NCBI GenBank assembly: GCA_006384855.1 | Contig: VCJN01001920.1 | Span: 1 to 64,000 of the forward strand | DNA: 64,000 nucleotides | From: Tetraselmis striata | Taxonomy: Eukaryota > Chlorophyta > Chlorodendrophyceae > Chlorodendrales > Chlorodendraceae | Direction of reading: 5' to 3' | Shown here: positions 26,701 to 41,700 of the stretch, in pieces | Position numbering within the stretch: the stretch's first letter is position 1 | How the letters are laid out: every line of letters begins with the position of its first letter | Position numbers and translations under genes: made by a program | The notes under the pieces: model-generated | Seen by the model: the letters and a program-made list of their open reading frames with translations, nothing else | What the model was told of the DNA's origin: nothing | Databases searched by the model: none

Positions 26701-29700
26701 GGCGAGTTGAGGAGATGCTTGCAATACCACATGGGTGAGAGCACCAATAGTCGGGTGGTCAAGCACGACGGTGGAAGGCATATCAATGGCAAAACGATTG
26801 CTCAGCTCGTTACGGACCTCAACGGATCCCAACGAGTCCATGCCCGCCTCCATCAACGGCGAGTCCACGTCAATGTCGGAGGTGCCAATGATGCTTTGAA
26901 CAACCTCCGTAATTTGGCGCCGCACATCCTCAAGCGACGTGCCACCTGCCGATTGGAACATTCCAGCCCCGCTAGCGATTGCATGCGATTGTTGATCGTC
27001 TTGCACGACGACTGACTCTGCGTGGCTAGGAGCGGCCCGTCTCACCGCCTCCGAGATGTGACGTGACACGTCCGCAACCGAGGGGTGGTCGAGCACCAAT
27101 GTGGCGGGCAACTCCACGCCAAAGCGGCTAGTCAACTCGTTCCGCAGCTCCACCGACCCCAACGAGTCCACGCCCGCCTCCATCAAGGGATCGTCCAGAC
27201 CAACGCCCACGCCGGCAATGCTTTGCACCGTTTCAACGACGGCTTGTTGTACCTCGTCCAAAGACGGACCGCTTGGCGTGGCGACACGTCTGACGACCGA
27301 AGTCATTTCGGGCTTTGTCGCCGTTTGTTGCGACCTCATAGAATGGACGCCCGGTGACACGTGCGCATTCGCATTATGTGGCTGTGTGGATGTTGTCGGC
27401 GCCTCAATCGTCAAAACTACCTTCCCAATATTCGCCCCCTTCCGCAAGAAGCGAAACGCTTCCACGCCTTGCGTCCGAAGATCAAACAAGTGAGTCGGCA
27501 TGGGAGTGATATGCCCCGATGCGATGGCGCCACTCACTTGCAACAACACCTCGTGCGCCTCCTCGGGGCGATGTAAGCACACCGTGTCCCATTCGATTTT
27601 GGAGTAGCTGACGTCCGGGCGGGCGGCGCTCATGCGTTCGTGGCTCCATATTCCGCGCTTGCCAATCTCCAAAAACTTGCCACCCTTCGCTAGCAAAGCC
27701 ACAGAGTGCGTGATGAAGTCTCCGCTCAAGCTATTCAATACAACGTGCACGCCGCCCTTCCCCCCGCCCACCCACTCTTGCATATCCTCTAAGAAGGTCG
27801 CGGCATCTCTCGAGCTCGTGATGTGCTCTACGCCTAGGCTCCGAAGGAAATCGTGCTTGGCCTTGCTTCCAGCGGTAGCGTAGACAACCGCCCCCACACG
27901 TTTGGCATATTGGATGGCGGCGATGCCCACACCTCCGGCCGCCGCATGGACGAGCAAGCGCTCTCCTACCCTCAAGCCGGCCACGGAGGCCAACCCAAGC
28001 TCCACGGTGGCATACACGGTGGGTAACACGGATGCGTCGGCAAAGCTATAGCTACCGGGTAAAGGAGCGAGCAAGAACTTGGACAGTACGACGTACGTCT
28101 TGAGGCATCCCGCTCCAAGACCGAACACGTTGTCGCCCGCCTTGAAGCCCGTCACCTCCGCGCCGACACGCACCACCACGCCAGCTACATCCGACCCCGG
28201 ATCACCTGGGTCGCCCGGGTACTCGCCAAGCACGTTGAGTACATCTCGGAAGTTGAGCCCGACGGCGCGCACCTGCACTAGGACCTCATGCGGTCCTAGC
28301 GAGGCGGTGGGCAAAGGCATGGGCTGTATCACGAGTTGGTTGAGCGCTCCTCGGCTCCGCATATGCATTCGGATCCCTTCCGTGCGACGGGATCGTCGAC
28401 GTTGAGCGTACAGGAGACTCCCGACTTCGTTGCGAGATCCAAGAACATCGACGGGACACCGTTCTTGGAGTTCCCAAGTAGAGTCTTCCCATCCAACGGG
28501 CTCGCAAGCACGACCACGGCATCCGTGCTCATGCGATTATGAATTACACCCGCCAACACATTTAGACCCGCAATCGGCTGTACCACACCAACACCGCCGG
28601 ACCTCGCTCCTATCAAAATGGATGCTTGCTCTGCGGCCATGCCCACGCCGGCCCATGCACCCCATTGCACACTCGCGCCGTGAAGGCCACTCGATGTGCG
28701 GTTAGTCGCCCACCAATCCAAAATGGCGTTGGCGATCCCGTAGTTTGCTTGGCCACGCGATCCCATGAACGATGTGATTGACGAGAACGCCACCGCGCTT
28801 TCCACCAACCATCCCTCCATGTTGTTTTCCATCAATCGCGCTCCCGACACCTTAGGGGCCATCACCTGTCTAAGGGCCGTCGAGGATTGATTGGAGAGCG
28901 CGCTATCTTGCAACAACCCGCCGGAGTGCACCACGCTGCAAGACCCGTGGCATCCGTGCACCAACATCCGGTTCATCAATTCCTCACTTGACGCTAGATC
29001 GCAACTTGTGGCCTCAACCGCGGCGCATCTCTCCGCCCATGCGGTGCCTAGGTCCGCCGCCGCGCCACCAGCACGTCCGCTGCGACCCAACAACGTCACA
29101 TGCCCCCCCTTACCCATAATGGACAACCAATCTGACACCAACAAGCCCAACCCTCCGAGGCCGCCCGTCACAAGTATGGCCCCTCCAATGTCGACAGCAT
29201 TGCCGCCACGGTAGTCGTATGCGGGGTGGTACCTTGTGGTAGAGGCTCCTATTTGGGGAGTCAACACCACGCCATTCTTGAGATGGCACCCGAAGCCATC
29301 GGAGTGTACTTCGCCACGCGCAGCGTGTTGGGACACGCCACATGTGCTCATGCGGTATACACGCCACATGGCGTCCGGAACCTCTTGAACTACAGTGCGC
29401 ACCATGCCATGCACTCCCGCCGCAATCTCGTTCATATGACGGTGAGCTCCCCGAGGAGCTGAGACATTATGCCCCACTCGCTCCTCGTTGGTTGCCATGA
29501 CTAACCGGACATCGCAACGCTGCCCGCGCGGAATGCTGGCGTGCAAGTGTTGAGCAAGAGCTAATGGGCCATCGCTTCGGGCGTTGCTAACACCGCATGG
29601 CAAGCACGTGCCGACCGTCGCCTCACCGTGTTGGCCAAACTCCCATCCGATGAATGCCTTAGCGGTGACGATCGTCGGTGATTGCGAGTAGTGTCCCGAC

Positions 29701-32700
29701 GCCATCCATGAGGTTTGGTACAATAGTGGCAAGCGGGACGACGATGTCGTTGCTTTGGGTTGTTGGCTGACTTGCTTTAGTTGCAAGTCATGCAACGCGC
29801 ACGCGCTCCCGCCGCCGCCATCGGCGGACATGGCACGTTGGATGGCGAATGTGGGGATTTTGCCATCTTGTGTAAGGTTGTGGCTCACCCACAGCTCCGC
29901 CGACATGGAGATATCGCTTGTAGTGAAGGTTTGGACGCCGGTGGGAATGTACGTGCTATTGCCCTTGCCAGCCGTTGGTGAGACGGTGGTGCTACCAATA
30001 TGCATGGCCGCATCTATGGAAGCGGGCGCTTGATTATTGTCAAGCGGAGATTTGGTAGATCCGGCCAAGGATGCGATTGGTCTTGTGATTGCGGGCGTGC
30101 GAGATATCTCCGTATAAAAAACTGCGCTATGCGGCGTTGAGCCATGTAGCGTTGCAACACCGTTGACATGTGGGGTGAGGCTGACAGTCGTGGTTAGGTC
30201 GCATGTCATGTGTTGAGTAATGCGATTGTGCATCGAATGTGATGGTGCGGGGATAGACCTCGATGAAGCGACCGATATCCGCGCAACTCGGGCATCCAAA
30301 GTGACCATCAATATCGGGACAAGAGGTTGGCGCCCGTGGTTGGTGCTTAACACGGCGGGCTCAAGCACAAGTGCGGCAATTATGTTGACTGATTGCAGAG
30401 CGAGCACAGCGGGGGATTCTTGACCGGAGCCATAGAGCAAGGCCCCAGCTTTGTGAGCGACTTCGAACATGGCCGCGCCGGGGAGAAGCGACCGATCTTG
30501 TACGACATGTTGCCAAATATATTGCACTCTTGCCGTCCTTCCCAAATCCCCTTCAAGGGTAAGCATCGCTGAGGACGAGAACGACACCGATCGCAATATT
30601 TCGTCACACTTTAAGTGCGGCCAGTTACGAGATCGCCTCCATGAACTCGTCGGGTGTAGCGATTCCTTTCGTATGTCGCCGGGGCGCAAGGAGCAATGCG
30701 CGTTGACACCGCTCATGCCAAAGGAGCTCGTCCCTGTATATGCATCCCGCCTTTTCTCCACGAGCACAGAGCCCACACCCACTTGCCGTTGCACCATAGG
30801 CATCACACCTCTTCGCTTCCAATCCCGCTCCCATGTGCCCTCCACATGCGGATTCACCTCGCGCAAATGCATCACCCCGGGCGCAACTTCATGTTGCATG
30901 GCCATAGTGGCCAACAGTGCACCCGTAAGGCCTGCGGCTCCCTCGGTGTGACCGTAGAATGACTTCACAGAGCCCACACATAAATGGTGAAGCAAATACC
31001 CGTCGCCACGAGGTTGAGCCGTTAGCACCTGCCCGAGGGCCCCCATCTCGATAGGGTCACCCAATGGGGTTCCCGTGCCATGAACAGCGACGTAGCACAA
31101 CTTGGCGGGGTCGAGGCGTCCCGACGCCAATGCGTCACCCACCAAGCGCGTTTGAGAAGGCCCGTTGGGCGCGGTTAGGCCGCTAGACCGGCCGTCTTGG
31201 TTCACTGCCGACCCACAAAGTAAGGCATGCCCACCCTCACCGCGATGATGTCGATATCCGCTTGTCAAAAGCGTCGCCACCAAGCCTTCGCCCCGGCCAT
31301 ACCCGTCTGCATTGTTGTCGAATGACTTGCAACGCCCCACAGGAGATAATGCTTGCAATATACAAATTGCCATAGTCGTTTCGGGGAGAAGCATAGTATT
31401 GACCCCTGCTGCCACCGCGGCCATAGTCTCCCCGCATGTCAACCCGTTGTGTGCGAGATGGGCGGCTACCAACGACGAGGAGCACGCAGTGTCGGTGCTT
31501 ACGCATGGGCCTTGCAAACCAAATGTGTACGACACCCGGCCGACAAGATACGATATTCCGTTTCCAACAAGTGTGCCCGGAGTGAGCCGCTCATGTTCCT
31601 TTAATTTAATGTACTCTTGATACATGCAACCCACATACACTCCTGTATGCCTCAATGTCGCATGCATATCAACGCCCATATCGTGATGATCCAATATAGC
31701 TAACGCTCCGTGGGTGAGCTCGAGTAATACACGCGCTTGCGGATCCATGCCGTGACTTTCGTCTTGCGACAATTGGAACGACTCGTGATCGAATAACTCC
31801 AACCCATCCACAAAGCCGCCCACCATCACATAGCTGCCTTGCTTGGAGGATCCTTGCGGTTGGTAGTACTTGTCCGCGTCCCACCTAGCCAACGGGATGC
31901 GCGCTTGTACATCTTGTTGTAATCGCACACATTGCTCGAGCATGCTACTCTCCACATTGGCATCGAGTGGGCTCTTCGGATATCTGCACACCAATGATGC
32001 CAATGTTGAGCACGTACTCCATATGTTCGCCACTTGGGCGTCCTCCAACACGGGCTCCGGCGGCAACATATCAACATCATCGTGTTGGGAGGGGAGTTGC
32101 CCAACTAGAAAGGTAGTCAATGCGGAGATGGAGGGGTAGTCGAATGTGACCGTGGCAGACAAGGCCATTCCGTATTGTGCTTCCAACCTAGAGCGTAGCT
32201 CGGTGGAGCCAATCGAGTCTAGTCCGCTCTCCATGAGAGGGGCATTCTCGTCGATAGCATTGCCGATGACTTGATGCACTATGCTTGTCACCTCCTCTAG
32301 CACCTCTTGCGCGTGCTTCGACGGTGCGGCGTTAATGGAGGTAGGATGCAAGGAACGGGGCATGCTTGACAACCCTCTTGGCAACGGCGATGTTGAGAAA
32401 TTGGCTGTTGGCTCGCCTACATCGTGCATTTGGATGGCCGCCATAGACTCGATGTAGTCGACGAGGGCATGCACCGAAGGGTAATCGAATACCAACGTGG
32501 CGGGCAGCTCGGCGTCTAGTTGGGCGGACAGGTTGGTGCGTAGTTCCACAGCGGCAAGGCTATCGAGTCCTGCCTCCATGAGGGACGCGTTGGGATCAAT
32601 GTCATGACCGAGGATATCAGCCACAGCGGATGGAATGATGCGCTTGGCATCACTCGAAGCGACTTGGAGCCGGCTTGGGGCCATGGGCGTAGATTCAAGT

Positions 32701-35700
32701 GGAAAAGAGGTAGGCATGGACTCGAGATACAAAATGAGGGCTGACATAGAGGGGTAGTCGAACACCATTGTGGCGGGCAACTCGGTGTCTAGTTGGGATG
32801 ACAAGCTTGTGCGTAGTTCAACGGCAGCAAGGCTGTCGAGGCCGGAGTCCATGAGGGAAGCGTTGGGGTCGATCTCTTGGCCAAGGAGATCGGTCACGGC
32901 GGATGAAACGATGCGTTTGAAATCGACCAAATGCCGGTTCGATGGCAATTTAGCCGTCCCAGCAACTTCCGGTTTGTTAACGTACGCGGAGGTCACGGCA
33001 TGGGATGCATGACGATAGGTGTTGTCCTCGTGCCTATGCAAGCCCATTCCGGGGGCCATCACCGGATGGTCAAGCCCGCGGTTTTGCATGTAGTCCACTC
33101 GTATTGTTGTCATTGGGGCAAAAATGGCATCAAAGAGTTGCACTCGAGAAGCCGCACCTTGTTCCATGTTTGGGCGGGGGAAGATTTTGCTCATGCTTTC
33201 CTTTAATCGCCAGGGATCAATCGGAGTTGCCAACCACGGGTCGCCTTGGGGCACGTTTGGCATTGTATTTCCTCCCATCAAAGCTTGCAATGCTCGCAAT
33301 CCTTGAGTCGGATTCACGACCCCAAGACCGGACTTATCTACATTTGCCAACACCGACACACGCTCTGCAGCCATGCCAGCCCCGGCCCACGCTCCCCATT
33401 GCACACTAGCTCCATGCAACCCGCTCGTCATGCGGTTGCTGGCCCACCAATCCAACATCGCGTTGGCAGCTCCATAGTTTGCTTGGCCGGGTGATCCTAT
33501 GAATGCGGCCAACGATGAGAAGACCACCACGCCCTCAACACCCCAACTTGACGCGTTGCGCTCCATAAAGTGCGATCCTGAAACCTTTGGAGCCATGACC
33601 TGCCTTAAGGCTAAAGAGGTTTGATTTAGTAAGGCGCTATCTTTCAACACGCCCCCACAATGCACTATTGTCCCACGCCGAGCTGAAGGCACAACATCGC
33701 AGCCAAATCTCACATCTTCGGCATACCCCATGTCACAAGATACACCATGCACCTCGCACGCACGCGTGTCATGTACATCTATCCCATGAATCCATGTCGT
33801 GCCCTTTGAATCTGTTATCCGACCACTTCGGCCAAGCAACACAATAGACTTCACGCTAGCCGCCCCTCTTGCCGCCAACCACCGCCCGGTGAGGTTTCCA
33901 ATTCCCCCTAACCCTCCAGATACCGTTGCGGAGGAAAGTATCTGGCCGGGAGGGATTACCCATGCATCGTCATCCCGCGCGGAGCACATCAACGAGGGTG
34001 TACGCTTAGCCCCGTGATGATGCCACGCACCGAATCGGTCGCCTTGCTTGCAGTCTATGGTTATTGCATGGACACTCGTGCCTTCATTCATGGACACCGC
34101 CAAGTGAATCTCCGGGGCCTCTTGAGCGACGACTCGGAGCATTCCGTGAACGCCCGACATGATCCCATCATACGTTGCACATGTTGTTTGGCATTCGCCG
34201 GATAAGGTGGGCGTGTAGGCGGAGGAGAGTTGGGCATTTATTTTTCCCGACTCTCGGCCCTCGCCTTGATCGTGAAGGCGCTGTAGTATTGCCATGTGTG
34301 CATCCGGCCGAGGCATGGCCACGACCGTTGCAACAAGATTTGAGCCCGAACCAACGACACTCCACAAAGGAAGAGGCAACTTTGTCCTCATGGGAGAAAG
34401 CATCGACTGGGCTTCCTCGCCCCCCGACAGACTCGAGTTTTGCATCGATTGGCCAACGACTTGCCATTGGGTGTGATATAGAATGGCGGGCCCATGAGAA
34501 GGCGATTTTGCGACACCAGTGAGAAGTGAAGGTATTGGGAGAGACTGCCGCCCGATTTGCTTTGTCAACATGTTGTGGACTTCAACTTCTTGTTGCCTCT
34601 CCGCGTGCAATGCAAATGATGTCAATGCATCGATATTGCTCCAAGTCCCGCCTGCCCAAGTCGACCCGAGTGGGTTTGTGGACGGCCTAGATGCCCTCGC
34701 ACAATCACTACTGCAATATACATCGACACCAACCGGAATGCTCAAACCTCTTCCCTCGCTACCGCCCAACGTGCCGGAACCCGAGACCATGTGAATTATA
34801 AAGCCTATATGAGTGACGGCGTCAACGACTGCCGGATGCGCTACATACTCCTCCATGGTTGGCGAGCCACCACCCATCGCATCTGCGACATGAGCCATGG
34901 CGTTTGTCTCACCATGTGAAGAGAGCAGCCTCAAACCCGACATAAACCCTTCATCAAAGCTTTCCGTTAGAATAGTGTCTTTCTGAGTCGGTATTGTAGT
35001 TCCCATGCCACGTGCATGAGTGGACCACTTCCTACTATGCGCAGTGTGTTGAGTAGCGGCACTAGCTGTACACACTTCGATTGTTCCATGGGATGTCAAT
35101 CGAGCTTGGATGAGCGAGAAGCTACCGTTTCCAGGGTTGGGCAATACCGCGGCAGCGAGGATCGCAATATGTGTGACGGCCATTCCATTGGTGACCCCTT
35201 TCCATGTGGCGTGGCCGAGCTCATTGGCACGAAGTGTCCCTAGGCTCGCTAGCATCACCTCATACATGGCCGCGCCCGGGATGATAGAGCGGCCCATCAC
35301 TACATGCTCCGTCAAATAAGAGCAACCCGCGGAGCTCAAGCGACCTTGCAAAATAGAAGATGAAGACGGCGCGTCGACGATGCTCACGCCGATCATGAGC
35401 TTGTGGTGCATGTGCGGCGAGTACACGTTCCGACGAGGTTGCCACGGCACCGACATGGATGCACCGAACCCATGTGAGGTTTGGTTATCATTCAACCGGG
35501 ACAGTAACGCGTGGGAGTTGGTGCCCATATATGCGAAGCCGCTAAGCCCAACCACTGCCATGTCGTCACCATCATTCCCAACTTGCGGACCCCTTTGCCG
35601 AGGCAAGAAAGAAGTCATCCCTTTTCCTTCAAGCCCCGCCGCCACGTATGGATTCACGGTAGCCAACCCAATGATCGGCTGCACCATACCCGAGGAGACC

Positions 35701-38700
35701 TCCGCCAATGCGTGACACAAGCCGACACTCCCCGCGGCCGCCTCTGCGTGCCCGCGCTGTGCCTTGGCAGCCACCATATGCATCAAAGATGGCAATCCAC
35801 GCTCCGCGGACACGACGCCGTGCAATGCTCCCACTTCGATGGGGTCTCCAAGAGGCGTGCCGGTACCATGCAACTCGACGCCGCATACTTGATGAGCTGC
35901 AACCCCTGCCGTGGACCACGCGCTTGCTACCACCGCTTGTTGGCTTGGGCCGTTAGGGGCCGTCAATGAGCTCGACCGCCCGTCTTGGTTCACCGAGCTC
36001 CCTACATATAAGCCCGCGCACATGTGCGCTTGCCCGCTCACGGTAGGCATTTCCCTCCCGCCGCCACCGTCTTGAGTGGTGCTAAGCCATACCATTGAGC
36101 ACGCCTCTCCGCGCCCGTAGCCGTCCGCCGCGGCATCCAAGGTCTTGCATAACCCATCCGCGCACAACATGCCAGCCACCATCGTGGCTAGATATGTCTT
36201 TGGTGACAGCGTGAGGTTGACTCCTCCTGCAAGGCCGCATTGCTCGCCGCTTGCCCTCATGTCCCTAACGGCCAAATGAGTCGCCACTAGCGCTGAGGAG
36301 CACGCTGTGTCTATGGCCACCGCTGCCCCGACAAGACCAAAGAGATATGCGATACGCCCGGCGGCCACGCTAAGGTTTCCGCTGGTGGCGGTGTATGGGC
36401 TAAGACTCGCTTGATGAGGACCGGCGAGTTGGCCATACTCCATGGCTTGGATACCGACATACACGGGCCAACGCCTAGCCCCCTGCGCCAACGCGGTGTG
36501 CTCGGTGCCCGTGGCACATGTCAAGGCTTCGGTGGCGTGCTCAAGCAACAACCGGTGTTGGGGATCCATCAAGTCTGCTTCCGATGACGAGATTCCAAAA
36601 GCCGCGGCATCAAAGCACTCCACTCCGTCCAAGAAAGCACCGAACCGGGCCACCCGCGCATCCCCAAGTGATTCTTGTGCCTCAACATCCCAACGATTGC
36701 CCGGAATCGGCCGCGCCGCTGCTCCCTCAGCCCATGCCGGTGACACCATCCGGGCCGACACCCATATACTTGTGGATGCACGAGAGCGCGCGGTGGCGAT
36801 GTAATTGTCGTGATTCCAAGCCGCCCGTGCTGCGGAGGTGCGCCCTAAGGATGCCATCATCGTGGGGTTGATGCCGTTCCCGGGGCGCTTGTTGTACTCC
36901 TCCCACAAGAACGTAGAAAGGGTGTCGAGTGTAGGGTGGTCAAACATCGCGGTGGCCGGCATTGCCACTCCCAACCGGTTGCTAATGTTGTCGCGAAGCT
37001 CCACGGCGGCCAGCGAGTCCACACCCGCCTCCAACAAAGGTTGATGAGGATCCACGTCATCCCCCACTACCAAAGCGACCGCCTCCCCGACCTCTTGTAG
37101 TATAGCCGCGTGGTCCATTCTTGTGCCACTTGCATGGTGGGAATCCTCTTTCTCTGCGGAAGCACATTGTTGCCACAAGAATGTGGTAAGGCTGTCGAGG
37201 GTCGGGTGGTCGAATAGCGCGGTTGCGGGCATCTCAAGTCCTAGTCTAGAACCAAGGGAGTCCCTTAGCTCCACCGCCGCTAAAGAGTCAACCCCGGCCT
37301 CCAATAGCGGTTGGTGAGCACCCACGTCATCGCCTACCACGAGCGCGATGGCCTCGGAGATCTCATGCGCTAGGGTTTCACGGCTTGTTGCTTCGACCCG
37401 CGAGGGCTCACGTCGCAAATCATGGTTGTGATTGTTTGTGACGTATGCGATTGAATTTGTGCGGGCGCATGGCGTGCTCGCATTTGTCCGCGATGTCAAT
37501 CCCTCGACTTTGTGTCCTCTTAGCAAGCCTGGGACTTGGGCGGAGTTCACATGCAACTTGCTCCATTGCAACGGACTTGCCAACACAGTGGCAATATTAT
37601 CACCGGAGCCCCACGATATGACCGCGTGCAGGGCACCTAGGCCTTGCCTGGGGTCGATCAAGCCATATCCAATGGCGTTGATGTTTTGCAAGACCTTGTC
37701 ACGAGACGCCGCCATACCGGCCCCGGCCCACGCCCCCCATTGCACACTTGACAAAGTAATGCCCATATTGGCGGCACGACTCGCCCATTCGTCTAACATA
37801 GAGTTTGCAGCGGTGTAGTTCGCTTGCCCCTTGGACCCTAACAAGCCGGCGATTGAGGAGAACGCCACCGTACTCACCGTCGGAAATGCCTTGGTGAAGC
37901 TCCATAAGTGGTGCATTCCGGTCACCTTGACTCCCCCCATGTAGCTAAGCCCTCTCGCAGTTTGTCGTGACAACGCTCCATCTTGTAGCGCCCCTCCGGA
38001 GTGGAAAACATGACTCCATGTGCGAAGGTTGATCGCGTGGCACGCATCCTCTGAGACCGACGAGTCACACGAGCTCGCCTCCATGCATGCGCCTTTTGAT
38101 AGATGAGCCATAGCATCGTGAGATGCTCGCCCGGTGCGCCCCAATAACATGCCCTTGAGACCGGATACTTCCGTTCTCATCCATCCCGCAACAAGCATAC
38201 CAAGCCCTCCGAGGCCGCCAGTCACGAGAGCACTTGCACCCCATGCCCTCGCCCCGCTTGACACGGCTGTCATGTCGTTGCTCCGCTTGGTGGACCGAGC
38301 TAGCACGGGAGCAACAACAGTACCTCGGATAATGCTCGTGCCGAAGCAATCTCCCTTGGAAGGTAGCACCGAATCGTGGTCAACAACGAGCGACGTGTAC
38401 CTTACGTCCCATGCAACATTGGGAATCTCCATCGCACATGTTCGTGCCATGCTGTGCACGCCTTGTTTAGCACTCATGGCCAAGGCTCTTTCGTTGCCCA
38501 CGGCACAACATGGAGAAGCCAACCCATATCCCACCTCGGGAAACGCCAACCGCACCGCGCCCGTCTTGTTGGTGTTTAGAGTCATGGCATGCTGCAAGCT
38601 TTGCAACACCGCCAATTGTCCGTCAACACGACCCGCCGCTCGGCCTAGTTGCAAGGCAGGCATAGCGGAAGCAATGCTTGCTGTCGCCACATTCGCGTCG

Positions 38701-41700
38701 TTGATACACATGTTCAACAACGAGATGGTGTGAGCCCCAACCAGCTCTGTAGTATGTTTGGTGGTGCTCGAAGCGACTGCACAATAGACCTGCCATTGAG
38801 TGTTGTACAACATTTGAGCAATCTCGTGTTGATAGCCCTTTAATGGCGTCTCAACGCAAGCCGCTAAACCACGGCAGAGCTTTAGCTTATCTGTTTGTGC
38901 TTTATCATTCCATTTCAAGGGGGTCCGCGTGAGGCAAGCTTGGTCCACAAAACACGCATCGCCTTCAACTATCGCCGTTAAAGTCGCTACGGAAATCGTT
39001 TTCATGTTATCTCCCGAGCCTTGGCACCATGCAACAGCAACATGTCCGGCGGTTTCAATGGGTGGTAATGAGGGTACTGAAAAAACTTCAACCGTGGACA
39101 ATTGCGCCCTTGCGCAACGTGAACCCCACGCACACCACGCATGCAATTGAATACTGGCCTCCATATGTGCACAAGACCTCATGTGCTGGCCACTTGTCGC
39201 AATGCTTCCCAACAATCCTTGAGGACCATGATAGTATGCCGGGGACATAATGTGGGCGGACGATGGTTCCCGCGCACTTGGCTGTGTAGATTGTACCGCA
39301 CATGTGCCATTGTGGATTGTGGCCGACAAGATCGTGTCAAACTTCCTTTTGTGTGAGGTATGCCCGGAAACAATGACATCTCCTTTGAAGATATCAACAC
39401 GGACTTGAAGACTTCCGAACGTATGGGTCGTCCCAAAGACAATGCTGGCCAAAGGCAATGAGGCCGACGAGCCATGAGCATGGGGCGTACATAACTCCCG
39501 GATCGTCTCATAGGCCGCCTTCATAGAAGCCACCAATGGAAATAGTGGTTGATTGTCAATGCTATTGTCCGCAAGATCACCGTAACGTACATGTGCGAGA
39601 CTTGTGGACATCGTGACATGCGCGGACGAGTCAAAGGACACGTGCACATCCATGCATACGTGCATTCCGGACGGAAACGGCCAATGCCGAGAGCGATGCC
39701 AATGCATATCACGCGCGATTGCCTCACTGCCATCGCGTCTCCCATCTGCAACAAATACACAATGCGCGTTCACTCCGCTTATGCCAAACGAGCTCGTGCC
39801 GGACGCTATCGAGGGAATGTCGCATGTCTCGCCATCCCGTACAATAGCTCCCGTGCCCGTTTGCCTTTGGACCGCTGGCATTAACCCGCGCTTCATCCAA
39901 TCTCGATCCCATGTGCCTTTCACATGCGGGTTTATGTTTCTCAAATGCATCACCCCCGGTGCAATCCGATACTTCAATGCCAGCGACGCCAACAATACAC
40001 CTGTCAAACCCGCCGCGCCTTCCGTGTGGCCGTAGCATGACTTCACGGATCCCACGCCTAGAACGCCATGTCTTGCTTGACCACGGCTTGACGGTGCCGA
40101 TGCTTGGCCAAGGGCGCCCATCTCGATGGGGTCGCCTAGGGGCGTGCCCGTGCCATGCACTGCCACATAGCGCAAACGGTGGCCGGAGAGCTCGGCTGCT
40201 GCAAGGGCGGTCTCGATGAGGCGAGTTTGTGACGGGCCGTTGGGCGCGGTCAAGCCACTAGATCGCCCGTCTTGGTTGACTGCGGAGCCACTTAGTAGAA
40301 CGCCAAGGGTAGCCAAGTGCGTAATATCGTTAGCAAGCTTGCGCGCTGTAACGATGAGCGTTTGCACAAGGGCCTCACCACGCCCATACCCGTCCGCGCT
40401 TTCGTCGAAAGACTTGCATCTCCCCGTTGGTGACAATGTCTTCAACGCGCAAAACGAGTGGGTGACATCGGGTAGGATCATGACGTTCAACCCGGCCGCC
40501 AAGCCAACATCCGCCTCGCCGGCCTTCAACCCGGTGTGGGCAAGATGGGTGCTTACCAGCGAAGAAGAGCATGCGGTGTCCGTGCTAATGCACGGACCTT
40601 GCAATCCAAACGTGTAAGACACCCGTCCCACCAATAAAGACGGCCCACCGCTTCCTATGAAAGCCGGTGCGATGGCATTAGGTGATGCCCCGATTATCAA
40701 ATCCTTGTATTGGTGGATGCAAACACCTACGTAGACTCCCGTGTTTTGTCCCATTGCATATGTCGACCCCGATTGTCTTTGATCAAGCACCCCACTTGAC
40801 GCACTCATCACCTCGTGCGTGAGCTCCAAAAGCACCCGAGTTTGAGGGTCCATTGCTCTCGCTTCGTTTGGTGATAGCTTGAATACCTCATGATCGAATT
40901 CCTCTAGGTCGTGCACAAATATCCCCGTCCGCACATAGCTCGTGCCGGACGCGCCCACAGGGTCGTACTCCTTGTCCACATCCCAACGTTGCAGCGGCAC
41001 CAACGAGTTGACGTCGTGTTGCATTACTTGGTTCCGGCCATGTGCTTCGATCCCGGACCCTTTGGGGCAACCAGGGTACAAGCCCGCAACGGACACAATC
41101 ATGGAGGCGTTGCTCTCATGCATGTTTGAGATCGCATGGGCAGTAGAGCTCATACCCACCGCTGTAAAATTGTGCGCCGATGGGGATGAGATCGCCACCA
41201 TTGGCATATCGTGGTGCGTCGACCTCCAAATCATGCTCGATAAAGCTGAGACTGTGGGATGGTCCATCACGACCGTCGAGGGTAAGTCGATGCCAAAGCG
41301 GCCACTCAACTCGTTGCGGACCTCCACAGAGGCCAACGAGTCAACCCCATGCTCCATCAAGGGTTGTTCCACATTCAAGAGACGAGAGCCGGTGATGCTC
41401 TCGACAGCCTCCCGCACCTCTTGCTCCACATCATGCAAGCTTGGGCCGGCGACCATGACGGGTTGTGCACCACGACCACTGCCGGCGGGAGCTTCGTTGT
41501 CGTCCGCCGCCGTGGCGAGTTGAGGAGATGCTTGCAATACCATATGGGTGAGAGCGCCAATAGTCGGGTGGTCAAGCACGACGGTGGAAGGCATATCAAT
41601 GGCAAAACGATTGCTCAACTCGTTACGGACCTCAACGGATCCCAACGAGTCCATGCCCGCCTCCATCAACGGCGAGTCCACGTCAATATCGGAGGTGCCA

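Larger units (their letters stand above)
26405..32010 (-). other. PKS module M8: KS-DH-KR-ER-ACP-ACP-ACP, carrying frame breaks
   Basis: KS about 30670-32010 is the VCRYP type with DTACSSS (Cys codon 31482-31484) and a full triad. DH about 29765-30640 has HVVQDRSLLP and DAAMH. KR about 28480-29750 is intact. ER about 27395-28385 and three ACPs (about 27060-27290, 26735-26940, 26405-26635) are intact in sequence but sit in another frame, because extra G bases occur at 28413-28414 and 28389-28391 before the ER. A third extra G at 26362-26363 restores the frame in the linker to the next KS. Apart from those bases the ER-ACP stretch is almost the same as in M5 and M9, with no stop or missing motif. 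Expected unit: fully reduced. Confidence 0.85.
24870..37385 (-). repeat. 12.5 kb near-identical block, copy A (M6 ACPs to M9 KS)
   Basis: This block matches 39690-52195 at a constant offset of 14,811 to 14,826 bases. It runs from the ACP pair of M6, through all of M7 and M8, to the KS of M9. Long stretches in M7/M4 (for example 31600-33600 against 46411-48411) differ by only a few bases. The offset changes by a few bases where M8 carries extra G bases and in the KS of M9. Confidence 0.9.

Noticed and set aside
26302-28368. A separate 688-residue ER-ACP-ACP-ACP gene on the minus strand
   Set aside because: It starts and ends inside domains shared with neighbouring frames. The same domains are in one frame with KR and KS in M5 and M9. 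It exists only because of the extra G bases.
26362-28414. Short introns explaining the frame changes in M8
   Set aside because: The extra sequence is one base at each site against in-frame copies, so there is no room for an intron and nothing is missing from the protein.
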